A DNA stretch of 41,452 nt from Paulinella micropora. Its lineage: Eukaryota > Cercozoa > Imbricatea > Euglyphida. Both the position numbers and the translations under genes were made by a program. This document shows, one piece after another, positions 1 through 9,452 of this stretch (the stretch's first letter is position 1; the number at the start of each line of letters is the position of its first letter). The notes beneath the pieces were generated by a model. It saw only the letters and a list, made by a program, of their open reading frames with translations. It did not search any database and was not told the origin of the DNA. The stretch lies in NCBI GenBank assembly GCA_009731375.1, contig BJOX01000342.1:609787-651238 (forward strand). The letters are read 5' to 3'.

Positions 1-426
1 TTTCATTTCACTGAGAGTGCTAATACTTCTTTTGATAATGACAACAGGGCGGATGCTAAAATTATTTCTTATTATACAACCCTTGACGGCTCTCGTCTTC
101 AACAATTTGACATTGACACTTCTGAGAATGAAGACTATATGATTTTGAAGGATAAGTTGAAAGGAAGTGCTATCCTAAACAGCGATGTTTATCATTACAA
201 CTGGTTCCACGTAGATACTTGGGACAATAACCGCCCGCTGTGCGATAAGGACACAGACGGCTATGAGGTGAGCGGTTTAAGCCTAGACACTGAGAGGCGA
301 TATGAATTCGTTTCAACTACAAGTAATAATGCGAGTGGTGCTGGCGTAACTAATCTTAACCATTACACATTCGCCATTCTTCAACGTAGTGTGCTTGTTA
401 AAGGAGTTGAAATTTTGATGAGTTAA
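1..426 (+). pseudogene. Major capsid protein, C-terminal fragment (left edge)
   Basis: Open in frame 1 from the first base, so the gene began left of the window. The translation matches the last ~140 residues of the complete MCP at 17,289-18,770: an N-x-D-N-R-A segment, LDGSRLQ, EDYM and VYHYNWFHVDTWD, which belong to the second jelly roll of polinton-like virus capsid proteins. It is almost identical in DNA to 30,272-30,697. It differs there by C103, which keeps a Gln codon where the other copy has a stop. The ATG at 139 is internal. A fibre-like gene follows after a T-rich stretch, as it does after the other MCP copies. The family assignment is firm; whether the missing 5' part was intact is unknown. 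Confidence 0.8.
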
Positions 427-480
427 AAAAGAATAATAAAATAAAAATAAAAATTATTTTTTTGATAATATAGACCTACA

Positions 481-1173
481 ATGTCCCACCAAAGAAACTT
501 AGTCACACAAAATCCGGACTGAGAATTTATAAACGTCAGGGTTGGATATGATGGTGATATTGAAACAAATAATTCAAAAACCGCTTTTGGCGAAGCAGTA
601 GTAGGTCAATTAACACCAGTATTACAAGAAATCTTTCCATATACAATTAATACTAGGATATGGACAAAAACAGAAACAAAATCGTCTGTGTCATTTTTGA
701 ATAATATGGCTGAATTGAAAACAACTGCTGATGCTACGGCAGATGCTAGACTGGTAAGTAAAAGGAGAATAAAATATAGAACTGGAATGGGTATCCTAGC
801 CCGATTTACTGCTATATGGACAACGGATGATACAAAAGATTACTATTCATATATTGGAATAGGAAATGATCTCGTTGATGGATTTTATTTTTACAAAAAT
901 AAGCAGGAATGAATATTGCACATATTAAAGGAGGTGTCGCAAATTATATTGACCAAGAAGACTGGGACGACCCTTGCGATGGAACTTCGGCTGATGCCTG
1001 ACTTAGACTGGAGCAGAGGAAATGTATTTCAAATTCAATTTCAGTATCTTGGGTTTGGTGCTATTAAGTTGTATATTGAAAATCCCATTACAGGATTATT
1101 TCAATTAGTTCATATGATTGAGTATGCGAATGCTAATAATGGTGTAAGCCTGCAAAATACGACATTACCTTTT
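481..1173 (+). pseudogene. Fibre-like structural protein, broken copy joined to MCP
   Basis: Homologous to the intact 416-aa protein at 18,909-20,159. The ATG at 481 is followed by an in-frame TGA at 520-522 where the other copies have a Gly codon. The frame is lost again near 897-905, where one base is missing relative to 2,090-2,100. The conserved core (RIKYRTGMG, LARFT, YYSYIGIG, FQYLGFGAIK) is readable across frames. At about 1,171-1,177 the homology passes directly into MCP sequence, so the ORF 916-1,590 is a chimera of fibre middle and MCP C-terminus. The stop and frameshift are shared with 30,752-31,440, so the two copies descend from an already damaged ancestor. Confidence 0.75.
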
Positions 1174-1590
1174 ACTGAGAGTGCTAATACTTCTTTTGAT
1201 AATGACAACAGAGCTGGTGTAAAGGTTTTAAAATACTATACAACACTTGACGGCTCTCGTCTCCAGCAGTTTGATATTGACACAAAGGAAAATGAGGACT
1301 ATATGATTTTGAAGGATAAGTTGAAGGGAAGTGCTATCCTAAACAGTGATGTCTATCATTACAACTGGTTCCATGTAGATACTTGGGACAATAACCGCCC
1401 GCTGTGCGATAAGGACACCGACGGCTATGAGGTGAGCGGTCTAAGCCTAGACACTGAGAGGCGATATGAATTCGTTTCAACTACAGGTGATAATGCGAGT
1501 GGTGCTAACATAACTAATCTTAACCATTACACATTCGCCATTCTTCAACGTAGTGTGCTTGTTAAAAGAGTTGAAATCCTTATGTCGTAG
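1174..1590 (+). pseudogene. Major capsid protein C-terminal fragment, second copy
   Basis: Last ~138 residues of an MCP, fused in frame to the fibre-like fragment upstream. It contains LDGSRLQQFDIDT, ILKDKLKGSAIL and YNWFHVDTWD and ends at TAG 1,588-1,590. It differs from the fragment at 1-426 at several codons (for example AGVKVLKYYT against ADAKIISYYT), so it comes from a separate MCP copy and not a fresh duplication of its neighbour. A T-rich stretch with TTTTATATACA and then a fibre-like gene follow, the same order as after the intact MCP. No start or N-terminal domain is present, so it cannot make a capsid protein alone. Confidence 0.75.
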
Positions 1591-1672
1591 ATATTTATGA
1601 ACTTTGTAAAACTGATAAAAATAAAAAATAAAATAAAATAAAAATATTTTTTTTGTTTTATATACACAAGAG

Positions 1673-2911
1673 ATGACTACTCACCAGAGAAATTTAATCG
1701 CACAAAATCCTGACGGAGAATTTATAAACGTCAGGGTTGGATATGATGGTGATATTGAAACAAATAATTCAAAAACCGCTTTTGGCGAAGCAGTAGTAGG
1801 TCAATTAACACCAGTATTACAAGAAATCTTTCCATATACCATTAATACTGGGATATGGACAAAAACAGAAACAAAATCGTCTGTGTCATTTTTGAATAAT
1901 ATGGCTGAATTGAAAACAACTGCTGATGCTACGGCAGATGCTAGACTGGTAAGTAAAAGGAGAATAAAATATAGAACTGGAATGGGTATCCTAGCCCGAT
2001 TTACTACTCTATGGACGACGAATGATACAAAAGATTACTATTCATATATTGGAATAGGAAATGATCTCGTTGATGGATTTTATTTTTACAAAAATCAAGC
2101 AGGAATGAATATCGCACATTATGCGGGAGGTGCTGCAGATTATATTGACTAAGAAGACTGGGACGACCCTTGCGATGGAACTTCGGCTGATGCCAAACTT
2201 AGACTGGAGCAAAGGAAATGTATTTCAAATTCAATTTCAATATTTAGGTTTTGGTGCTATTAAGTTTTATATTGAAAATCCCATTACAGGATTATTTTAA
2301 TTAGTTCATATGATTGAGTATGCGAATGCTAATAATGGTGTAAGCCTACGAAATACGACATTACCTTTTACTGCAGTAATGAGAAATGATGCAGCGACTG
2401 GAATACAATCTCTTAAAACAGCGAGTGCCAGTTTATTCATTGAGGGAACGAATACGATAAACACAAGAATAACAAACAAAGTGGAAGGAAGTAAAGCAGC
2501 AAACACCACTGAAAGTCCTATTATTAGTATCAGGAATAAAGCATTATTTGATGTGGGCGGTGCTAATTTAACAAATTATTCAAATGTTTATCCAACTTTG
2601 ATAAGTATTACAAATGAAGATACTAAGTCAAATGTTGTCAGAATGGTATTAAATGGAACACTAACTGGAGCAGGTTTTGCAGATGTTGATTCTAAGTATT
2701 CAATTGTAGATATTGACACAAAGGCGAGTGCTATCGCAAACGGAATCACAATTTTTAAACTATATGTAAATAGTGCTTCAACTCAACAAATCAATCTTAG
2801 AAGTTATGATAGTACCTATCGCCGAGTGATGTATTAACTTTTACGCAGAAGTCTGTCTCTGCTGGTGGAGGAAATATCAATATTATTACTAATTTTATTG
2901 AGGATCAGTGA
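1673..2911 (+). pseudogene. Fibre-like structural protein, third copy with stops and frameshifts
   Basis: Starts at ATG 1,673 (MTTHQRNLIAQNPDGEF), preceded by TTTTTTTGTTTTATATACA. The first 159 codons are intact and match the 416-aa protein at 18,909. Damage: TAA at 2,150-2,152 (Gln codon in the sister copies), one extra base near 2,190 relative to the intact gene, TAA near 2,299 (again a Gln codon elsewhere), and a one-base loss near 2,810. The final codons Glu-Asp-Gln and TGA 2,909-2,911 line up with the intact gene's end, so total length is preserved. The changes near 2,190 and 2,810 are shared with 30,752-31,989, which suggests the damage predates the duplication. Confidence 0.75.
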
Positions 2912-2925
2912 TGTGGATATTTGTT

Positions 2926-3041
2926 TAGAAAATCTACGATTTTCTTTTCAGACTACGTCTTCAACAAACATCGTGAAAGGTAAAGTTAAAAAGGAAAAAA
3001 AAAACGATGTTTTGTGATGACGAAGTCAGAACAAAATATCA
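2926..3041. repeat. Palindromic elements between convergent genes
   Basis: Two hairpin-forming elements fill the gap between the plus-strand fibre-like gene and the minus-strand DUF3820-like gene. The right one has GATGTTTTGT (3,006-3,015) pairing with ACAAAATATC (3,031-3,040), and an inner TGAC/GTCA around GAA. The left one matches the element at 26,726-26,760 but has about 22 extra bases that are themselves a perfect hairpin: AGAAAATC 2,927-2,934 against GATTTTCT 2,938-2,945. Position between converging genes fits a bidirectional 3'-end signal, but the family also occurs between tandem genes (29,022-29,132). Confidence 0.7.
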
Positions 3042-3546
3042 AAGATATTTTTTTATTGCATCTTTGTTATTAAAATAAGGTTCTTGAATTAAATATTCAA
3101 GGTATGGTTTATCAATCTTAGCAACATCTTCAATTTTCATTTTTTTTATACTTACCATATTGAAGAAAAATATCGGTTTGCTGACCGAAGGTCGCATCTT
3201 CAACTACGTCGGAGTCATTTTGCTGGTATTCTTTCTTTAATATACATCCTTCTTTTGTACATGTAGCATTCGCTATTTCTTCGCCAACATTAGCCTTGAT
3301 TTCTGTGATACTAGTCTCTTTTAAATCAGTCGCCTTAAAAGGTGTGCTCGGTTCCTCCATCATTTTTTGTAATGTAACCTCCAATGGAATAACTACTTTC
3401 ACATTGTCGTCCCTCGGCTTGTATTGCTCATAGAAAGATAAAATGTCAGGCTTAGTCCATTTAATTGACGGCTTTTTTATTTCGCCGTCAAGGTTCCATT
3501 TTTCAATTTCATTCAAGTAGTCTTGTTTGGTGTTGAGGTCCGACAT
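3039..3546 (-). pseudogene. DUF3820-like protein with N-terminal extension, frameshifted
   Basis: Starts at ATG 3,544-3,546 (MSDLNTKQDYLNEIEKWNLD). It is homologous to 34,383-34,917, which shows the full layout: ~100 residues of polar N-terminal extension with two Cys (CTKEGC), then the C-terminal motif YGKYKKMKIEDVAKIDKPYL. That motif resembles DUF3820 / the exodeoxyribonuclease X C-terminal module (FGKYKGK...D...YL.W). Here a T8 run near 3,139-3,147 has one base more than the T7 of the sister copy, so the ORF stops at 3,130; the motif continues in the next frame to TGA at 3,039-3,041. A homopolymer indel could be a sequencing error. Adjacent to a second short protein with the same motif. 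Confidence 0.65.
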
Positions 3547-3585
3547 GATATATAAAGATTTTTAAAAAATCTTTTAGCAAAAATA

Positions 3586-3873
3586 TTAAATGTATTTTTT
3601 TACTTCACTTTTAATGTCTGTAAATTTATCAAACCACGGCTGTTTCATAACCGATTCTAGGTATGGCTTATCAATAACCGCTACATCTTGAATTTTCTTA
3701 CCTTTATATTTACCAAATGGAAAATTATCCTTTGGCTTGCCTTCTCTACTTTTTTCAATTGCATTAATTTCTTCGTCAATCATCTGTTGAACATCTCTTA
3801 CTGAAAAGAATTCCTTATTCTTCTCAATTGAAAGTCGTCCAAATTTTTCAGATAGTCTGGTGAGGGTGGTCAT
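3586..3873 (-). CDS. DUF3820-like small protein (95 aa)
   Basis: Intact 95-aa ORF. The first half is helical (LSEKFGRLSIEKNKEFF, DVQQMIDEEINAIEK). The second half has FPFGKYKGKKIQDVAVIDKP followed by YLESVMKQPWF. The F-G-K-Y-K-G-K...D..YL pattern is the core of DUF3820 proteins and of the C-terminal module of some exonuclease-X-like proteins; function is unknown and no nuclease residues are visible. Close paralogues lie at 34,952-35,239 (nearly identical) and 20,213-20,488. TCTATATAGACC lies just upstream of the start, matching the promoter pattern of the other genes. Lies between the extended paralogue and the polymerase PolB-1, all on the minus strand. An accessory replication role is an inference from position. 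Confidence 0.7.
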   Translation of the reverse strand: MTTLTRLSEKFGRLSIEKNKEFFSVRDVQQMIDEEINAIEKSREGKPKDNFPFGKYKGKKIQDVAVIDKPYLESVMKQPWFDKFTDIKSEVKKYI

Positions 3874-3929
3874 TGGTCTATATAGAGTGGTAAAAAATTT
3901 TATGGAAAAAATTAATTAATTGATTATTA

Positions 3930-6116
3930 TTAAATTTTAAGAGCAGACACGAAGCCGTAAGGGATACTATCATTTTCGTTGATAAACTCACGCCCGCACC
4001 ATCTTGTTTTATTAACTACTTTTACTACATTCTTTTGGTGTTGTATGCTAAAGTGTTCAATGTGTTGTTGTTTGCTGTCTCTGCTAGTATGTATTTTCTT
4101 CATTATAAAATCTCTGGTATTAGTTAAACTTTCGCCCTTATCCATTAATTCATAAGCGGTTGGATTTAATTTTTTCAAATCCAAACCTTTTCCTCTAAAG
4201 TGGAAATGAGTTTTACCTTTTTCTTCACCTTTCTTTACATACTCCAACATATACAATTTTGGTGCTATCCATAATCCCCTTATTATTTTACAATCTGTTC
4301 CAAGGTCGTCATCCATTCCTCCGATTGTTTTATCTCTAAATCTTTTAATTCGTTCAATGTTTCTTACATGGCTTTGAATGCTGTCTGTGTCTGTATAATA
4401 ATAATCTCGGTCGGGGTCGTTGTTTGGGTTGGCTTCGGTCATATACTTATACATAATTCGTCTGCTGTATGCTAAGATAAATGCCCCGTATTGAGTAGGC
4501 TTTGTAATTTTTTCTTCTATTGTTTGTTCGTCGCGTGGTGTTCCCGAGATAAGCCATAATTCACCATTCGCCTCATCAAATTTCTCAATATCGGTTATCA
4601 CGTGTTTAGCCCAGAATTTCCAGTATTCGTGATTTTTAGAAATATATTTACTCACTGATTTTATCGGTCTTTGAATTGTCTTTCCGTATAAAGCATTCAT
4701 AAATAACTTCGCCAATAAATACTGCGGTGTTCCTTTCTTTGAGTTTTGTTTTCGTTTAAATAACTCTAATATGTAATCTTTGAATACTGGTTCGGCTCCT
4801 TCGGTATAATATCCTCGGTTGATTTTGACTTGGTAGCCAAGTTCAATCATATCTTCAATATCTATTGAAGTTAGCCATTGGTCTTTCATATCTCTTAACT
4901 CCCACTTTAGACATCCCTTACTATCGCGGAAAGGAACTCGCGGGTGTAATAGATTTTTTGGAGATATGTAATCAACGTTATATATACCCATTTTCCCTTT
5001 CATTTCTCCTTCACACTCCTTTATTTCACCCGTCATATAATTTTCAAGCATTGCTGTTGGATAAAGACTTAAAACATCCGCATCAATGAGATAATCTACA
5101 ACCTCATCAAACCCAATTTCCCCATTTATGTATTTTTGATATTGCTCTGAGATAAATCGTCTTTTGCTTGGATAAGTTCTAGCACCATATACAGCCCTTC
5201 TAAAATCTCTTTCTTGATTTACTTTTGGGAGATATATTCTATATTTTTTACGTATCTTCTTTTTCCAAAGATTAAATGTTAAAGAAGATGTAGAAATAAA
5301 TTCAGAAAGATTTGTTTTATGTTCTTCAAATATTGGTTCGTTTAGTGTTTCATATAATTCTTTCAACCCCATAACATCTTTCTCTAAATACACCAAACAT
5401 TCTTTTTTCATTTCCTCATCCATCTCTTCCCATCGTTTTGCTTTGTCGTGGTCGAAATCACCTTTCAAAACATTACATCCTAAACTTTCAAGGTTCTTTT
5501 TTAGGCTTCCTTCAGTATGCTTAGAAATATCCAAAAATTTCATATTTTTATATTCCATTGAAATAATGGCACCATTATTAATCAATGGAGTGTCTTTTAT
5601 TTTTCTTTTAATAAATTCTTTTTGTAAAAAGTAATGGTCAAATTTACTACCATTAAAAGCATTAACATATAATGTTGCTTTTGGCTTCTTCTTTTTTAAT
5701 TCGTCCGCATATTGAAAGATAATATCAATGAGTTTTGAAATACAATCATCTCCAGCGACATATTTAAAACCAATATCTGCGATCGTATAACCTGCTATAT
5801 ACGCGGTATGAATTTCAACCTCATTCCTATATGTTTCTAAATCATAATGAAAAATCTCATCTTGATTGTTATATTTCATTTCAACAAATCTGGTCAATAA
5901 TCTTCTTTTATCTTTAAACATCGCATCCACATATGATTGTCTGTCTTCATTACAAGTATGTTTATCGAAGTATGTTTTATAACAATCAGGGCATTTCTTT
6001 TTATTCCTCTTTATAAAACCCATATAATGTCCCTTACTTAGATAGCAAAGCACATCCGCTGATATTAAAGGGTCTTCATAGTTTTTGAATGTCTGTTTGC
6101 TTGTCGCATCAGTCAA
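3930..6116 (-). CDS. polB: B-family DNA polymerase PolB-1, exonuclease and polymerase domains
   Basis: 728-aa ORF with a complete set of B-family motifs. A CPDC...HTC zinc knuckle lies at ~42-55. Exo I is DLETY (~92), Exo II NAFNGSKFDHYF (~153-165), Exo III YLEKDVMGLKELY (~242). Motif A is DADVLSLYP (~343), motif B LFMNALYGKT (~475), motif C YYTDTDS (~573). The architecture and the small palm fit protein-primed polymerases of the polinton/virophage/plasmid group. It is clearly different from PolB-2 at 21,307-25,615. The listed start is not the gene's start: the reading frame continues upstream in another frame to the ORF at 6,218-6,853. The joining region carries two small frame changes, one near 6,120-6,124 and one at a T7 run 6,226-6,232. 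No catalytic residue is missing in this ORF. Confidence 0.85.
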   Translation of the reverse strand: MTDATSKQTFKNYEDPLISADVLCYLSKGHYMGFIKRNKKKCPDCYKTYFDKHTCNEDRQSYVDAMFKDKRRLLTRFVEMKYNNQDEIFHYDLETYRNEVEIHTAYIAGYTIADIGFKYVAGDDCISKLIDIIFQYADELKKKKPKATLYVNAFNGSKFDHYFLQKEFIKRKIKDTPLINNGAIISMEYKNMKFLDISKHTEGSLKKNLESLGCNVLKGDFDHDKAKRWEEMDEEMKKECLVYLEKDVMGLKELYETLNEPIFEEHKTNLSEFISTSSLTFNLWKKKIRKKYRIYLPKVNQERDFRRAVYGARTYPSKRRFISEQYQKYINGEIGFDEVVDYLIDADVLSLYPTAMLENYMTGEIKECEGEMKGKMGIYNVDYISPKNLLHPRVPFRDSKGCLKWELRDMKDQWLTSIDIEDMIELGYQVKINRGYYTEGAEPVFKDYILELFKRKQNSKKGTPQYLLAKLFMNALYGKTIQRPIKSVSKYISKNHEYWKFWAKHVITDIEKFDEANGELWLISGTPRDEQTIEEKITKPTQYGAFILAYSRRIMYKYMTEANPNNDPDRDYYYTDTDSIQSHVRNIERIKRFRDKTIGGMDDDLGTDCKIIRGLWIAPKLYMLEYVKKGEEKGKTHFHFRGKGLDLKKLNPTAYELMDKGESLTNTRDFIMKKIHTSRDSKQQHIEHFSIQHQKNVVKVVNKTRWCGREFINENDSIPYGFVSALKI

Positions 6117-6217
6117 TTCAAAATATTTCCCTCCAATACAATATTTTTAATATCTCATATCCTATTGAAAGTGGTATATATGAATTATGTTCAAGGTTGA
6201 ATTCTTGTCTAATATCA

Positions 6218-6853
6218 TTACATACTTTTTTTATTAAGTTTTGATTTACCTTTCACTGGTAAATGTAATATATCCTTAAAAACATAGAAGAAACAATTAT
6301 TATCCTTACTCCTTGGATTAATATGAATTCCTTCATCTGTTTTATGTTTCTTATCACTTCCTGAGAGATTACAACCACCTCCATCTTCTTGAATAATTTG
6401 AATAGTCATACGTTGAATAATTCTTTCATATCCATTCGCACTGGCTTCAAGATTTTGTTCGTTGTATAGATATATATCACGAAACAACTCATCAATGTCT
6501 TTTAACTTAACGGAAATGAAAGCTTTCCATCTATAAAACTTTTCATCATCAATATCAGTAATATAACCAAACTTGACATGAAGACTTGCTTCGTTTGTCA
6601 GACCTCTATTTTTGGCATCCTTAACTGCTCTCATAATTGATATTTCAATCGCATCCATATCATAGAAGTTAATGTCAAGGTCTTTGAAAGGGTATGTATA
6701 TCCATTTGTACCTCTGTTTTTTATTGGTCTTAGTTCTACAAGTTTTACCTCACGCTTCTTCGCTTCCTGTGTCTTAGTTTCCCTTAAGTTCGCCCTTACC
6801 TTCGCTAGTTCTACATTTTCCTTCGTCGGTCTGGGTGGTAAAGGTGGTAGCAT
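6218..6853 (-). CDS. N-terminal part of PolB-1
   Basis: 211-aa ORF starting MLPPLPPRPTKENVELAK, preceded by a Lys/Arg-rich helix. It ends with SKDNNCFFYVFKDIL, the segment which in polinton-type polymerases precedes the zinc-binding and exonuclease region. PolB-2 has a matching N-terminal layout (APPLPPILEAKV, then NNKDNICLARAI). The stop arises from a frame change in a T7 run at 6,226-6,232; the other frame stays open through ~6,130 with plausible coding content and then meets PolB-1. So 3,930-6,853 is best read as one gene of roughly 970 codons with two frame breaks. Whether these are sequencing errors or decay cannot be told here. TTTTTTTATATC lies before the start. Confidence 0.7.
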   Translation of the reverse strand: MLPPLPPRPTKENVELAKVRANLRETKTQEAKKREVKLVELRPIKNRGTNGYTYPFKDLDINFYDMDAIEISIMRAVKDAKNRGLTNEASLHVKFGYITDIDDEKFYRWKAFISVKLKDIDELFRDIYLYNEQNLEASANGYERIIQRMTIQIIQEDGGGCNLSGSDKKHKTDEGIHINPRSKDNNCFFYVFKDILHLPVKGKSKLNKKSM

Positions 6854-6941
6854 ACTTTTTTTATATCAAAGCGGATATAAAAATAATAAAATAAAATGGA
6901 AAAATTTTATTTAATTATAATAATTAACAGAAATTAAAAGT

Positions 6942-7585
6942 TTAAATAGAAATTAAATTCATTTTTGACATATGTCTTTTTGAGTTATTGTGTGTAATGA
7001 GTGATGATTGAGATACTCCTGTAAAATTAAATAACTCGCAATAATATTTTTTGCTTTCTCTTATTCTGTTTAGTTCTTCCTTTTTCTTAGCGACCAAAAT
7101 ACTTTTGTTTTTACATAATACTTTTTTTGATACTCTCTGACTTTCTTGCTTTCTTTTTCATAATATTTCTTTTGGTATTCTTTATGATAAACTTTATTAT
7201 ATTCAATTCGTTTCTTTTCATTCTCATTTGTAAAAGCCCTTCCTTCAAATTCGGTTCGTGTTCTTTTTACATCAGAAGCACCAACCCCAAACGCATTGTT
7301 TAAATTTAATGTTGGTTTCAATTCATCAACGTATTTCTGTTCAATAGCCCTCTGTTTATCAATGTTGTAATTTTCAATTACTTCCTCGTGAATTAAAACA
7401 CACTTAAAATTTTTCATTCCTTTGTTCATATGATTGTATAACTTTCTATTAACTCCTTTCTTACATAGCAATTTATGATGACTAAACCTACCCGATGAAT
7501 AATATTGTGTCGTGCTTCCTATATAAATTTCCTTGTCGTTTTCGTCCATAGCATTGAATATTTTGTAAATTTTCAAAGTTGTCAT
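6942..7585 (-). CDS. GIY-YIG endonuclease (homing-type), C-terminus frameshifted
   Basis: Start at 7,583-7,585. The GIY-YIG core is visible: KIYKIF (residues 5-10), EIYIGST (~19-25), an Arg in SGRFSHHK (~33), and a Glu in RAIEQKYVDELKPTLNLNNA (~83). These are the usual catalytic and metal-ligand positions. A Lys/Tyr-rich linker follows. The ORF stops at 7,070, but a neighbouring frame continues from ~7,090 to a stop at 6,942-6,944 and encodes a finger-like tail (YYCELFNFTG...H...KRHMSKM), a frequent C-terminal DNA-binding module in this family. One frame change near 7,085-7,095 separates the parts. Such nucleases are common in large DNA viruses and may spread as selfish genes. TTATATATACC lies upstream. 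Confidence 0.75.
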
Positions 7586-7631
7586 TTCTCGGTATATATA
7601 ATAAAAAATAATAAGTTTAAAATAAAATTAA

Positions 7632-7859
7632 TTATTTATTTTTATAATATCTTTCTATGTCGTCGTTTCTATATGTTATACGGATTACTTTATGACCACC
7701 TATCATAACCTCTTTTTTCTCCGCAAAGAAGTCTCTATGTGTTTGACTTTTTTCGTGTGTGTATTTGCTATATATCCCTATTGTCTTACCACAGACACAC
7801 GTATATTTCTGTTTTCTTCTTTCTTTAATGTATTCTGCTTTCTTCTTGCGAGTATCCAT
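7632..7859 (-). CDS. Small C-x-C-G zinc finger protein
   Basis: 75-aa ORF: a basic N-terminus (MDTRKKKAEYIKERRKQKY), then CVCGKTIGIYSKYTHEKSQTH, a C-x-C-G...H...H finger. The same finger type ends the GIY-YIG gene at 34,068-34,340 (CPCGRRI...RH..STYH) and a remnant at 25,712-25,876 (CECGVEI...RH..SNRH). It may therefore be a free-standing or detached DNA-binding tail of such a nuclease. It follows the GIY-YIG gene at 6,942-7,585 with a 46-bp gap and its own TATATA (CTTATATAGAATGG around the start), which argues for an independent gene. No catalytic residues are present. Confidence 0.55.
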   Translation of the reverse strand: MDTRKKKAEYIKERRKQKYTCVCGKTIGIYSKYTHEKSQTHRDFFAEKKEVMIGGHKVIRITYRNDDIERYYKNK

Positions 7860-7968
7860 TCTATATAAGATGGATGAAAATTTTTCTTTTTATGATACAT
7901 ATATTTTTCTTGTAGTGTGCTGTAGAAGGCTATTTGGTTGTTTTTGTTTCTTTGTATTNNNNNNNNNN

Positions 7969-8443
7969 CATGTTTTCTTGTAGTGTGCTGTATAAGGCTA
8001 TTTGGTTGTTTTTGTTGTTTTGTATTTATTTTACGGGAAATCCATAGGAGAGGGTGCGACAACCTAGACGAAGTCGTGAATTTTGCAAAAAAATTCATGA
8101 CGAGTTCTAGGTTATCATCTACTTTCTTCTGCTTGGTCTTAAGTTTCATACCCGCAACCCGTCGTGCGACGATATCAGCAAAGTCGTGTTCGACCTCTTC
8201 ATCACTTTCACTGCTTTCCTCACTTATCTCACCGTCCCTACCATCAATCATATCCTTAGCCAACTGCTTCTTAGTAATGTGGTCCATCTTTTCGTCATTG
8301 GTAATTTCTTTCACATTTTTAGCCTCTTCCTCCGCTAGTAGTTCCCTGGCCCTTTCAATCTTTCTCTGCCTCGCATACTGTTTCTTCATTACAGTAGCTT
8401 TTTCAAGATTTTTTATGGCAATCTCTCTATTACCTCTCTGCAT
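7969..8443 (-). CDS. Charged coiled-coil protein, unknown
   Basis: The likely start is the ATG at 8,441-8,443 (MQRGNREIAIKNLEKATVMK), preceded by TAGATATACAACC; the longer ORF from 8,527 runs into a palindromic element and is probably not used. The product is rich in Arg, Lys and Glu in heptad-like order (QYARQRKIERARELLAEEEAK), then has an acidic stretch (EISEESSESDEEVEHDF) and a basic tail. The 3' end runs into a 10-N gap (7,959-7,968) flanked by near-identical sequence on both sides, so the real stop is unknown. Not recognised. Divergent from the tail-fibre-like gene at 8,565, with a shared 120-bp intergenic region. Confidence 0.5.
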
Positions 8444-8504
8444 TTTCGGTTGTATATCTAACCAAAAATAATTTTTATTCTGATTAATTATTATCCTAAA
8501 TATA

Positions 8505-8566
8505 CAGCAGAGACTCCGCCTCCGCACCTCCGTAGGTTTTGGTGAAGCTTTTTCAAAAGGTTCAAT
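8505..8566. repeat. Compound palindromic element in divergent promoter region
   Basis: On the minus strand this reads as an A/T hairpin (CTTTTGAAAAAG core), AAAACC, then GGAGGTGCGGAGGCGG and AGTCTCTGC. The same two-part block occurs on the plus strand at 16,230-16,291 before the penton gene. Its GC half occurs again inside the start of the ORF at 14,194. The inner pairing is GCGGAG against CTCTGC/CTCCGC around a GCGAA-type loop. It sits between divergent genes and ends at the ATG of the 8,565 gene. Dispersal in both orientations suggests a small mobile palindromic repeat that may also act as a leader element. Confidence 0.65.
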
Positions 8567-9452
8567 GAGTCAATATAAATCGCTCTTAGGCTTGTCTGAA
8601 ATTGCGGTGGACTCACTAGATATAAAAAATTTAGACCTTACAAACACTAATATTATCGGCTTAAACACAGATAGGGTGCAAGAAGATGCAGACCCTGTAA
8701 ATCTTTATTGCACTGACGGCCGATTCGATACACGACTAGCTACCAAATCAACGACAGACATTAAAGAAGGAAAAAATTTATACTACAAAGAGCAACGAGT
8801 TAGGGATAACGACGAGGTTAAAGCTTCAACTCAACACCGCTCTAATACTTCTAATCCGCACCAAACCAGTTTATACAATTTGATAGACACTAACATATTT
8901 GCACAAGCGAGCGGACAATACTTAACTTACAACGATGTAGAAGGCAAATGGAAGAATACAGCCCTCGGTTCAATTGATACACTTTCAGATGTAGTCATTA
9001 CAGCACCAGTGGCGATGAATAGTTATCTAACATATAATTCAATAAACTGGGTAAATAAAACATTTCCGATAAATGTTGATGAAACAGGCAACATTAGTAT
9101 GGGAAGGAAGAATATAACAGGAGTTAATTTACTAAATGACAAAGGTGTTGATGAATGGATATTTGAGCATAATGATAATAATAATAAGGTGTCAGCAGCT
9201 GGAAGTATAGACTCACATAGCGATGTGACAATATCAGGCTTCCCAGCAGATAATCAACTGATTATGTATAGCACGGGACAATCCAGAAACACCACACCAC
9301 CCTTTCTTAGATTAGACGGAACTGCTAGTATGACGGGAGGACTAAATATGAATGGTTTTGCTATTTCAGGGGCTTCTACGTATAATGGAATTAATCTCGC
9401 TAATCTCGCAGTTGATGGTTCGGTGGTTAAACTAACAGAGACCAAACCATAG
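8565..9452 (+). CDS. Tail-fibre-like protein, N-terminal segment
   Basis: 295-aa ORF starting MSQYKSLLGLSEIAVDSLDI. Short beta-rich repeats occur: GSID..SDV, QLI.YSTGQ.RN, PFLRL.GTASMTGGLNM and ITGVNLL. These resemble phage-type fibre shafts that carry phrases of the form GT-x-SMTGG and N-x-x-I-x-N. The same phrases reappear at 9,503-10,057, so the stretch is built of internal repeats. The ORF ends after LTETKP, where two extra bases near 9,438-9,443 shift the frame; the next frame continues with the expected repeat. Together with the two following ORFs it forms one gene (8,565-11,780) ending in a peptidase S74 chaperone. A capsid-attached fibre for host binding is the likely role (inference). 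Confidence 0.65.
   Translation: MSQYKSLLGLSEIAVDSLDIKNLDLTNTNIIGLNTDRVQEDADPVNLYCTDGRFDTRLATKSTTDIKEGKNLYYKEQRVRDNDEVKASTQHRSNTSNPHQTSLYNLIDTNIFAQASGQYLTYNDVEGKWKNTALGSIDTLSDVVITAPVAMNSYLTYNSINWVNKTFPINVDETGNISMGRKNITGVNLLNDKGVDEWIFEHNDNNNKVSAAGSIDSHSDVTISGFPADNQLIMYSTGQSRNTTPPFLRLDGTASMTGGLNMNGFAISGASTYNGINLANLAVDGSVVKLTETKP

Noticed and set aside
7778-7968. Extension of the coiled-coil protein across the 10-N gap
   Set aside because: Sequence on both sides of the gap is duplicated and is read in different frames; the downstream part overlaps the zinc finger gene.
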